The notes under the pieces were generated by a model. The model was not told the origin of the DNA. It was given only the letters and a program-made list of their open reading frames with translations, and ran no database searches. From assembly GCA_937926175.1 (NCBI GenBank), contig CALANV010000034.1, positions 1 through 64,000 of the forward strand: a stretch of 64,000 nt of DNA, written 5' to 3'. Every line of letters begins with the position of its first letter. Positions within the stretch are counted from its first letter, which is position 1. This document shows positions 18,801 to 27,263 of this stretch, in pieces. This DNA comes from an uncultured Rhodospirillales bacterium. Lineage in GTDB: Bacteria > Pseudomonadota > Alphaproteobacteria > CACIAM-22H2. The position numbers and the translations under genes were made by a program.

Positions 18801-19325
18801 CGTGCAGTCGGCAAGCTCATGCAGCAGATGGGTTCTGCGCTCGCCGATGACACGGTACGTCGTTTCGATGACGGCGTTGAAGATGCCGTCGACGGCGCCG
18901 CCCTGGCCACGAATCGGGCTGAACGTATAGTTGAAATAACACTCCTCAGTATAGCCGTGCCGATTTATCGGCAACAGCTGGTCCTCCGACCATGTCGCCT
19001 CGCCCGTGATCAGGACGTGCTCGAACAGCGGGCCGATTGTGTCCCAGACTTCCGGCCATACTTCGCGCGCCGGGTGTCCCAACGCCCAGCGATGCTTGTT
19101 TCCAAGAATCGGACGCCAGGCGTCCTTGTAGAGAAGGACGAGCTCCGGCCCCCAGTAGATGCCGATCGGGTACCGGGAGCCGAGACAGATGCTCAAAGCC
19201 GAACGCAGACTTTGCGGCCAATGATCGGGAGTGTCGAGCGGCGTCGCAGCCCAATCGAAGGTGCGCATCAGCGCACCCATTTCGCCGCCCCCCGAAAAGA
19301 TGGGTGTTACCTCGACTTGCTGCAT
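15870..19325 (-). pseudogene. Hybrid sensor histidine kinase (PAS-GAF-HisKA-REC-GAF-HWE), broken in three places
   Basis: The homology runs continuously across three interruptions. The first piece (from 19325) has a PAS-like sensor (GEMGALMRTFDWAATPLD, YWGPELVLLYKDAW). It ends at an in-frame TAG at 18564-18566, and the frame continues unchanged (DLSILGPILGDGAW) into a HisKA domain (SNVSHEFRTPLTLML) and an ATPase domain. At 17782-17791 a tandem 5-bp repeat (GCCGA twice) shifts the frame in the middle of DTGIG|IPERELPRIF. The next piece carries the rest of the ATPase, a receiver domain (LADDNADMRNYV, SDVMMPRLDG, VKPFS) and a GAF domain. About two bases are missing near 16568-16570, after VFTE. 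The last frame (AERIVTGIAAQAAIAIDNARLF) leads to an HWE kinase with VDHRAKNILALVQA. Each lesion alone would prevent a full-length protein. The start is uncertain; 19280 is the next candidate. Confidence 0.85.
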
Positions 19326-19592
19326 GTCCAGGACTTGGCATGACTCGGGCGGACGCCCACCAAAAAGTGTGAGATTGCCATGCTGCCACAGAATGCGGGC
19401 AGACGGCACCGCAATCAGGCCCACCAATTGAGCCCGATGCCCTGTCCGGATGGCTGATTGATACGCACGACGCCGAACGACGCTCGCCGCACGAACGCCG
19501 TCACGTCGGCGACGATCCTTCGACGCATCAGGCACGCGAAAGGAAGCGCCGCCGGAAACGCATCCGGTCAATCGGCCGGTAGAGGGAACCGC

Positions 19593-20561
19593 TCAATCCG
19601 ATGCGATCTTGCCGGACGCCTGAATCTTGCCGGAAGCCTGTCCGGATGCGGCCGCCCCGCCTTCTTGCCGTGCGACCTGTGTGACGATGACACCGGAGAG
19701 CACGATCGCACCTCCGACCAGGACAAAGAAGTCGACGGCCTCGCCATAGAACGCGGCGCCGATGATGGCGATGAGCGGTAGCCGCAGATAGTCGAAGGGA
19801 AGCACGCGCGCGAGCGGTGCCAAGCGAAGCGCGGATGACAGACACTGATGCGCCGTCAGGCCGCTTGCCGCGAGTACGAAAATGGCCGGCACGTCGGCCG
19901 CACTGACCGGCCGCCAGTCGATCAGGCTCACCGCCAGCCCAAGCGGCGTCTGGATGAGGCACATCCAGAAGGCGATCGAAATCGGCAGGTCGGTGCGGGC
20001 AAGGACGCGAGTGCTGAGATGGGCGCCGGCATAGGCCAAGGCCGCGAAGAGAACCACCACCAGGTCCCAGGATATGCCTTCGGGCCCCGGTCGAACGATC
20101 GCAAGGATGCCGACGAACCCCAGGAGGAGCCCGATCTTCTGCGACCGTGTCGGATATTCACGGAGGAAGAGGACGGCCAGAAGGACCGCCCAGAGCGGCG
20201 ACGAGAATTCGACCGCGAACACTGTCGCCAGCGGCAGGACGCTCAATCCATAGATCCAGGCGAGCTGACCGAAGATGTGGATGAAGTTCCGGAAGAACTG
20301 GAGCCGGATGTTCCCCGTGCGAAGCCGGCGCAGCCCGGCCGTGCCGCCGAACGCGACCGCAGCGCCGACAATCAACGGCAGACCGACGGCGCTGCGCAGG
20401 AACAGGATCTGGTACACCGACAGCGAGTCGCTCAGCTCCCTGACGCTGAGCGCCATGGCCGTGAACGATGCGACCGCGCCCAGCATCCACAGCACGGCGC
20501 GCCACTGCGTCGGCGGGGTCGGCGACGGCGGATCCGTTCTCGAAGGCGAGCTCGTCTCCAT
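19593..20561 (-). CDS. EamA/DMT-family transporter
   Basis: An integral membrane protein of 322 residues with about ten hydrophobic helices in two EamA repeats. Examples are AVLWMLGAVASFTAMALSV, the helix ending EFSSPLWAVLLAVLFLRE in the first half, and ALAYAGAHLSTRVLA through GAAFYGEAVDFFVLVGGAIV in the second. The N-terminus is a short proline/serine-rich cytoplasmic stretch. The C-terminus has a small duplicated motif, ASGQASGKIQASGKIASD. Family members export amino acids or other metabolites; the substrate cannot be told from sequence. It starts five bases after the folA stop and may be co-transcribed with thyA-folA. Confidence 0.88.
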   Translation of the reverse strand: METSSPSRTDPPSPTPPTQWRAVLWMLGAVASFTAMALSVRELSDSLSVYQILFLRSAVGLPLIVGAAVAFGGTAGLRRLRTGNIRLQFFRNFIHIFGQLAWIYGLSVLPLATVFAVEFSSPLWAVLLAVLFLREYPTRSQKIGLLLGFVGILAIVRPGPEGISWDLVVVLFAALAYAGAHLSTRVLARTDLPISIAFWMCLIQTPLGLAVSLIDWRPVSAADVPAIFVLAASGLTAHQCLSSALRLAPLARVLPFDYLRLPLIAIIGAAFYGEAVDFFVLVGGAIVLSGVIVTQVARQEGGAAASGQASGKIQASGKIASD

Positions 20562-20565
20562 CCGG

Positions 20566-21051
20566 TCAGCCCACGCGATCCAGCGTCACGAAGCTGAACG
20601 ACGGATTACCGTCGTGTCGCTCGCGCGAAACCTCGCGCCACTCGGTCGGGTCGAGGGGCGGAAAGAAGGTGTGGCCGTCGATAGCGAGATCGACCTCCGT
20701 CAAATGGATTCGGTCCGCGACCGGCAGTGCCAGGGCGTAGATCTGTCCGCCGCCGGCAATGATGGCCTCGTCGCCCATTCCCGCGTTCGCGGCGCGCGCA
20801 AGCGCCGCATCGAGATCGGCCACGACTTCGACGCCCGGCGGACGATAGGCGGCATCGCGACTGATGACGATATTGAGCCGGTTCGGCAGCGGCCGCCCGA
20901 TCGATTCGAACGTCTTGCGCCCCATGATCACCGGCTTGCCGATCGTCAGGTGCTTGAAACGTTTGAGGTCTTCGGGCAGGTGCCAGGGCAGCGCGTTGTC
21001 CCGGCCGATGACCCCGTTGCGGGACACCGCGACGACGAAGGTCACGCGCAT
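20566..21051 (-). CDS. folA: Dihydrofolate reductase
   Basis: A protein of 161 residues, the normal length. Visible hallmarks are VVAVSRNGVIGRDNALPWHLPEDLKRF, with the catalytic acidic residue at D28, the NADPH-binding MGRKTFESIGRPLPNR, and AIIAGGGQIYALALP. It regenerates tetrahydrofolate from the dihydrofolate that ThyA produces. Its ATG shares one base with the thyA stop (TGATG), so translation is coupled. The start is firm because any upstream extension is non-homologous. Confidence 0.95.
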   Translation of the reverse strand: MRVTFVVAVSRNGVIGRDNALPWHLPEDLKRFKHLTIGKPVIMGRKTFESIGRPLPNRLNIVISRDAAYRPPGVEVVADLDAALARAANAGMGDEAIIAGGGQIYALALPVADRIHLTEVDLAIDGHTFFPPLDPTEWREVSRERHDGNPSFSFVTLDRVG

Positions 21052-21845
21052 CACACTGCCACGGGCGCCGCGATATGCGGGTGCGGCTCGTAGCCGACGA
21101 GGCGGAAATCCTCGTACCGGAACGCGAAGATGTCCCTGACCGCGGGGTTGAGCTCCATGCGCGGCAGCGGCCGGGGCGCGCGCGTGAGCTGCGTCAGCGC
21201 CTGTTCCACGTGGTTGAGATAGAGATGCGCGTCGCCCAGCGTGTGGACGAACTCGCCGGGCTTCAGGTCCGTCACCTGTGCCACCATCAGCGTGAGCAGC
21301 GCATAGGAGGCGATGTTGAACGGCACGCCCAGAAACACGTCGGCCGAGCGCTGATAAAGCTGGCAGGACAGCCGCCCGTCGGCGACATAGAACTGAAACA
21401 GACAGTGACACGGCGGCAGCTTCATCCTGTCGATGTCTGCGACGTTCCACGCGCTGACGATCAGGCGCCGGCTGTCGGGATTGCGCTTGATCTCGCTGAT
21501 CACCGTCGAGATCTGATCGATGTGTCGGCCGTCCGGCGCGGGCCAAGAGCGCCACTGGTATCCGTAGATGGGCCCGAGGTTGCCGTCCGCGTCCGCCCAT
21601 TCGTCCCAGATCGTCACGCCGTTCTGCTGCAGGTAGCGGACGTTGGTGTCGCCGGCGAGAAACCACAGCAGCTCGTGGATGATCGACTTGAGATGCAGTT
21701 TCTTGGTCGTGACCAGCGGAAAACCCTCCGCCAGGTCGAAGCGCATCTGGTGGCCGAAGATGCTCTTCGTGCCGACACCGGTGCGGTCCCGCTTTACCAC
21801 GCCTTTGTCGAGAATGAGCTGCAGCAGATCGTGGTACTGTTTCAT
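21051..21845 (-). CDS. thyA: Thymidylate synthase
   Basis: A protein of 264 residues, identical in length to the E. coli enzyme. It carries DRTGVGTKSIFGHQMRFDL, the HELLWFLAGDTN stretch, WDEWADADGNLGPIYGYQWR and the catalytic cysteine C146 in LPPCHCLFQFYV. QRSADVFLGVPFNIASYA binds dUMP. It methylates dUMP to dTMP using methylene-tetrahydrofolate and is coupled to folA downstream. The start at 21845 is the conserved MKQYHDLL. The gene is divergent from ssrA-sspB, and the 140 bp between them must hold both promoters. Confidence 0.96.
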   Translation of the reverse strand: MKQYHDLLQLILDKGVVKRDRTGVGTKSIFGHQMRFDLAEGFPLVTTKKLHLKSIIHELLWFLAGDTNVRYLQQNGVTIWDEWADADGNLGPIYGYQWRSWPAPDGRHIDQISTVISEIKRNPDSRRLIVSAWNVADIDRMKLPPCHCLFQFYVADGRLSCQLYQRSADVFLGVPFNIASYALLTLMVAQVTDLKPGEFVHTLGDAHLYLNHVEQALTQLTRAPRPLPRMELNPAVRDIFAFRYEDFRLVGYEPHPHIAAPVAV

Positions 21846-21960
21846 CCGCCGTTCGCGAATCGGTTGACCGGGATCGACTCTACCCGTGGCCGGAGGCCGC
21901 CGCCACAGAAGATGGGAAGATGGGGCCGGTCCCCGGCGCGTCGCGACTGCCGCTTCACCC

Positions 21961-21989
21961 TTCCACAGCCCAGCGGGAATGCCTATATT
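21961..21989 (+). promoter_or_regulatory. Probable ssrA promoter
   Basis: TTCCAC (21961-21966) and TATATT (21984-21989) are separated by exactly 17 bp. A start about seven bases after the -10 would place transcription at the beginning of the tmRNA acceptor piece. The -10 is the only AT-rich hexamer in this 140-bp gap. Confidence 0.5.
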
Positions 21990-21994
21990 TTTCG

Positions 21995-22340
21995 GCGTCG
22001 GGGCAACCCGACTATGGCGATAAACGTCGTACGGAATAGCCGCTGCGGACCCGGGGGCAGTGCCCGGCGCCTCCACCAATCGGCGGCGATCCGGTGCCGG
22101 AGTTCGGTCGGAGCACGGCAGCGGTCGGCCGCCCTTCTCCATGGGGGCGAACCAGGATCGACGCGCGGGGAAAGGTACGATTTTCGCCCGGCATGGTACC
22201 GCCGTTATCGGGCCGTTCTAGAGATGCCAACGACAACGTGGCTCTCGCTGCCAAGGCTGCCTAAGGTCCTCTGAGGATCTGAAGCAGTTGACGTAGCGCG
22301 GTCCGGGGGGCACCGGGCAACAGAAGCCCCCCACTCAATT
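21995..22340 (+). ncRNA. ssrA: tmRNA, two-piece circularly permuted alphaproteobacterial type
   Basis: The acceptor piece comes first. It has a hairpin GTCGGG-GCAA-CCCGAC near 21998-22013, a T-arm CCGGG/CCCGG (22051-22055 and 22063-22067), the 3' acceptor strand CGCCTCC (22068-22074) and ACCA to 22078. After a 64-base spacer the coding piece begins with GGGGGCG (22143-22149). This pairs with CGCCTCC to rebuild a 7-bp acceptor stem with the G3-U70 pair that marks alanine acceptors. GTACGA (22175-22180) can pair with TCGTAC (22027-22032) as helix 2. The tag frame opens at GCC 22226 and reads ANDNVALAAKAA, then TAA at 22262-22264. A strong hairpin GGGGGGC/GCCCCCC (22305-22311 and 22326-22332) lies near the 3' end. 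The outer boundaries are approximate. It rescues stalled ribosomes; sspB follows directly. Confidence 0.92.
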
Positions 22341-22375
22341 GTCGCATCAGCCGTGTTTGTTCTGGGGAGATACGT

Positions 22376-22867
22376 TTGAGCGCCGATCTTCTGCAATTCG
22401 ACAAGATGATGGAAGAGGCGCTGCTTCACGGCGTCGTGCGCAAGGCACTGGCCGTGTTCGCCGAGCGCGGCCTCGTCGGTCAGCATCACTTCTACATCAC
22501 GTTCCGGACGACTGACCCGCAGGCCGTCGTACCCGATTACCTGCGCGCCCGCTACAAGCCCGAGATGACCATCGTCCTCCAGCACCAGTTCTGGGGTCTC
22601 GAGGTGGACGATACGGGCTTCGCCGTTACGCTCAGTTTCGAGGGCAAGCATGAGCGCCTGAAGGTGCCGTGGCGGGCGATCGTCGCGTTCGTCGATCCGT
22701 CCGTGCAATTCGGCCTGCAGTTCACGCGCAGCCCGGAACCAGTCGAGGCCGTCGACGAGGCCGCTGCGGCGCCCGACCCCGCGCCCCGTCCGGCCGAAAC
22801 GCCGGTACGGCCCCCCGTCGGCGACGGCGCCCGCGTCGTGGCGCTCGACGCCTTCCGCAAGAAATAG
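22376..22867 (+). CDS. sspB: SspB-family ClpXP adaptor
   Basis: A protein of 163 residues. The N-terminal 110 residues form the SspB fold (LLQFDKMMEEALLHGVVRKAL, GLVGQHHFYITFRT, PDYLRARYKPEMTIVLQHQFWGLEV, VPWRAIVAFVDPSVQFGLQF). A proline-rich linker follows, and a conserved short tail (GARVVALDAFRKK) resembles the ClpX-docking peptide of alphaproteobacterial SspB. It tethers ssrA-tagged proteins and delivers them to ClpXP. The start is the TTG at 22376, with GGGGAG seven bases upstream; starting at the internal ATGs would cut the first conserved helix. It begins about 40 bases after the tmRNA coding piece and probably shares its transcript. Confidence 0.92.
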   Translation: MSADLLQFDKMMEEALLHGVVRKALAVFAERGLVGQHHFYITFRTTDPQAVVPDYLRARYKPEMTIVLQHQFWGLEVDDTGFAVTLSFEGKHERLKVPWRAIVAFVDPSVQFGLQFTRSPEPVEAVDEAAAAPDPAPRPAETPVRPPVGDGARVVALDAFRKK

Positions 22868-23039
22868 CCCGTCACCCACTGTCCCTGCAGAGCGGCGCCG
22901 ACGGTCGGTCCCGCGCCCAGCCGAGGTCTTGCGGACCGGGCCGCTGAGTCCTTACTTTACTTTGCCGTGGCCCGCAAGGCTGGTTTCATCCTCATCACCT
23001 TCCCGGAATACAGAACGACCGGGCTAACCGGAGACGGTC

Positions 23040-24656
<1,617 letters not shown>

Positions 24657-24669
24657 GACAGGGGCGGCG

Positions 24670-25028
24670 GTGTCGGACAGCGCCTTCGTCGCCCATGTCC
24701 TCGACCTGCTCCGTCCGTTGGGCGGCGTCGTTGCACGCAGGATGTTCGGCGCCTACGGCCTGTTCCGCCGGGGCGTGATGTTCGCGCTGATCGATGACGA
24801 TGTCCTCTATCTGAGGTCGACGACTGCACGCGGCCGGATTTCGCGGCCGCCGGCGCGGCGCCGTTCACGTATGCGAGCCGCGGAAAGACCGTGACGATGT
24901 CGTATTACGAGGCGCCGCCCGCGCTGTTCGACGAACCTGACGAAATGCGAGCGTGGGCGCAAAAGGCGTTTGCCGCGGCCGCCCGCGCCGCCACCCGTCG
25001 AGGCGATCGGCCGAACCAGCCAAGGTAA
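24670..25028 (+). pseudogene. TfoX N-terminal domain protein, frameshifted
   Basis: From a GTG at 24670, 13 bases after fumA, the frame reads as a TfoX_N protein: FVAHVLDLLRPLGGVVARRMFGAYGLFRRGVMFALIDDD, then VLYLR at about 24815. Beyond this the frame turns into arginine-rich nonsense. The +1 frame continues the family exactly: VDDCTRPDFAAAG, PFTYASRGKTVTMSYYEAPP, then FDEPDEMRAWAQKAFAAAARAA, ending at TAA 25026-25028. One base is missing around 24813-24817 (expected LYLKVDD or LYLRVDD). TfoX-domain proteins are small and mostly uncharacterised. It is either a recent pseudogene or a one-base sequence error. Confidence 0.8.
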
Positions 25029-25192
25029 GGCGGCGGCCGGTCCGAGTCTTTTGTACCTTTTCCGACGGGACTGCCCTTCCGAGTAGCCTGGCACCGCCGC
25101 ACGAGGCTGGAGCCGAGACGGCGGTCATGCGCGTTAGGACCTTGAAGTGGGCCAAGGCGCCCCCTTCCGACTCCAAGCTTGACGGTGCCGAA

Positions 25193-25402
25193 ATGCCGAC
25201 CTTTCTCGTCGTCCTTACCTCGACCGTCATCGCCGTTCTGGCCTTCCCCGTTTCGCTCGCGGTCCTCGCCGTGATGCTGGCGAGCACGGCCGTTGCGACG
25301 GCGGCGGATCGGCTGCGGGAACTGCACCGGCGGGCGCCCTGGCGTTTGCGGAAGAACCTGGTCCCGAGTCCGTCCGAGCATCCGGGGGCCGGCCCGGAGT
25401 AG
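25193..25402 (+). CDS. Possible small membrane protein (unrecognised)
   Basis: The only plausible gene in the 534-bp gap 25029-25562. Starting at 25193 it gives 69 residues: a hydrophobic helix (LVVLTSTVIAVLAFPVSLAVL and AVMLASTAVATAA), then a basic tail (ADRLRELHRRAPWRLRKNL). The frame is also open upstream to 24953, with another ATG at 25127. There is no strong ribosome binding site and I recognise no family, so it may not be real. The rest of the gap holds the fumC promoter region (AT-rich at 25505-25535). Confidence 0.25.
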   Translation: MPTFLVVLTSTVIAVLAFPVSLAVLAVMLASTAVATAADRLRELHRRAPWRLRKNLVPSPSEHPGAGPE

Positions 25403-25562
25403 TCGCCGGCCGCGCATACGGCCTTGATCCCACGGCCGAGAATCCGCGCCGGCGCTCCGTTTAGGCGCAAAAGGGTACCGCGCACTCCTGTCGGACATGG
25501 CGATGTCGTTCAATTAGAATGGCATCATCCAAGATCAGGTGCGACGTTACGGAAGACGCGGT

Positions 25563-26969
25563 ATGGAAGACGCGGTGAAGACCCGGATTGAGCGCGATTC
25601 CTTCGGCCCCATCGCGGTACCGGCCGACCGCTACTGGGGCGCCCAGACCCAACGAAGTCTGGAGCTGTTCCGAATTGGCGACGAACGCATGCCGGAGCCG
25701 CTGATCCGCGCCTTCGGTCTGCAGAAAAAGGCGGCAGCGCTTGCCAACATGGCATTGGGCGAACTCGATCCGCGACTGGGCGAGGCGATCGTCGCGGCGG
25801 CCGACGAGATCATCGAAGGACGCCTGTCGGACCATTTCCCGCTGGTCGTGTGGCAGACAGGCTCCGGTACGCAGACCAACATGAACGTGAACGAGGTGAT
25901 CGCCAACCGGGCGAACGAGATGCTGGGCAGCCCGCTCGGCAGCCGCAGCCCGGTGCATCCCAACGATCACGTCAATCGCGGGCAGTCGTCGAACGACAGC
26001 TTCCCGACGGCGATGCATATCGCCGCCGTCACCGAGATCCATGAGCGCCTGCTGCCCGGCCTCGAACGGCTCAGGAAGGCATTGGAGGCGAAGGCCGAGG
26101 AATTCGCCCAGATCATCAAGATCGGCCGAACCCACCTGCAGGACGCCGTCCCGCTGACGCTCGGACAGGAGTTCGGCGCGTACGCGACCCAGATCCAGCT
26201 CGGCATCGCGCGTGTCGAGGCGACCCTGCCACGCCTCTATGCGGTGGCGCAGGGCGGAACAGCCGTCGGCACGGGCCTCAACGCCCATGTCGCCTTCGCC
26301 GCCCGCTTCGCCCAGGAGCTTGCCCGGCTGACGGGCTGGCCCTTCATGCCGGCCACGGACAAGTTCGAGGCACTGGCCGCGCATGATGCCCTGGTCGAGT
26401 GTTCCGGCGCGCTGAACACGCTGGCCGCCTCGCTCATGAAGATCGGCAACGATATCCGCCTGCTCGGGTCCGGCCCCCGCTGCGGATTGGGCGAGCTGCA
26501 CCTGCCCGAGAACGAGCCCGGCTCGTCGATCATGCCCGGCAAGGTCAACCCAACCCAGGCCGAAGCCCTGACGATGGTGGCGGCACAGGTGATGGGCAAT
26601 CACGTGACGATCACGGTGGCCGGCGCGTCAGGTCACCTCGAGCTCAACGTGTTCAAGCCCGTGATCATCTATAACCTGCTGCAATCCATCCGCTTATTGG
26701 CGGATGCAAGCCGCAGCTTCGCCGACCATTGCGTCGCCGGGATCACGGCGAACACGGCGCGAATCTCGCGAATGGTCGAGGAATCGCTCATGCTCGTCAC
26801 GGCGCTCAACCCCCATATCGGCTATGATAACGCGGCCAAGATCGCGAAGTACGCCTATACGCATGAAACCACCTTGAAGGACGCGGCGGTCAAGTTGGGG
26901 CTGGTCACGGCGGAACAATTCGACGAGTGGGTGCGTCCGAGAGATATGCTCGGTCCCCGAGAGACTTGA
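25563..26969 (+). CDS. fumC: Fumarate hydratase, class II
   Basis: A protein of 468 residues, normal for FumC. Signatures are DRYWGAQTQRSLELF, QTGSGTQTNMNVNEVIANRA, the substrate loop HPNDHVNRGQSSND, GRTHLQDAVPLTLGQEF and the superfamily motif GSSIMPGKVNPTQAE with its catalytic serine. A homotetramer that reversibly hydrates fumarate without iron. The start at 25563 (MEDAVKTRIERD) matches the usual N-terminus; the codons before it are not conserved. Its presence beside the class I enzyme gives an oxidant- and iron-tolerant backup. Confidence 0.95.
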   Translation: MEDAVKTRIERDSFGPIAVPADRYWGAQTQRSLELFRIGDERMPEPLIRAFGLQKKAAALANMALGELDPRLGEAIVAAADEIIEGRLSDHFPLVVWQTGSGTQTNMNVNEVIANRANEMLGSPLGSRSPVHPNDHVNRGQSSNDSFPTAMHIAAVTEIHERLLPGLERLRKALEAKAEEFAQIIKIGRTHLQDAVPLTLGQEFGAYATQIQLGIARVEATLPRLYAVAQGGTAVGTGLNAHVAFAARFAQELARLTGWPFMPATDKFEALAAHDALVECSGALNTLAASLMKIGNDIRLLGSGPRCGLGELHLPENEPGSSIMPGKVNPTQAEALTMVAAQVMGNHVTITVAGASGHLELNVFKPVIIYNLLQSIRLLADASRSFADHCVAGITANTARISRMVEESLMLVTALNPHIGYDNAAKIAKYAYTHETTLKDAAVKLGLVTAEQFDEWVRPRDMLGPRET

Positions 26970-26974
26970 TTCCC

Positions 26975-27250
26975 ATGGCGGGATCGATCCAGAAGCGCTC
27001 GGTCATCATCGCCGGTCACCGGACCAGCGTCTCGCTGGAGCCGGAGTTCTGGGCCGCGCTCAAGGACATTGCGCAGCACCGTGGGCTGTCGATCAACGAG
27101 CTGGTGACCGAGGTGGATGGTCAGCGACGCGGCAACCTGTCCAGCGCGCTGCGCGTCTATGTCCTGACCTTTCTGCAGGCTCGGCTCGCCGCGGCATCGG
27201 AGACGCGCGAGGCGGCAACACCCCCGATCAACGAAGGCATATCGTCCTGA
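26975..27250 (+). CDS. Ribbon-helix-helix domain protein
   Basis: A protein of 91 residues starting at ATG 26975, six bases after the fumC stop. The sequence QKRSVIIAGHRTSVSLEPEFWAAL, then DIAQHRGLSINELVTEVDGQR and NLSSALRVYVL, is the RHH_4-type domain common in alphaproteobacteria: a beta-strand and two helices that dimerise to bind DNA. The C-terminal 20 residues are disordered. The target is unknown. The overlap-free but tight spacing suggests co-transcription with fumC. Confidence 0.85.
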   Translation: MAGSIQKRSVIIAGHRTSVSLEPEFWAALKDIAQHRGLSINELVTEVDGQRRGNLSSALRVYVLTFLQARLAAASETREAATPPINEGISS

Positions 27251-27263
27251 CCGCGAGCCGCGA

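Noticed and set aside
22215..22345. 6S RNA (closing stem GATG...GACAA with TTGTC...CATC around a bulged interior)
   Set aside because: The same bases encode the ANDN... tag frame and join a tmRNA 5' end and acceptor stem, which explains far more of the sequence.
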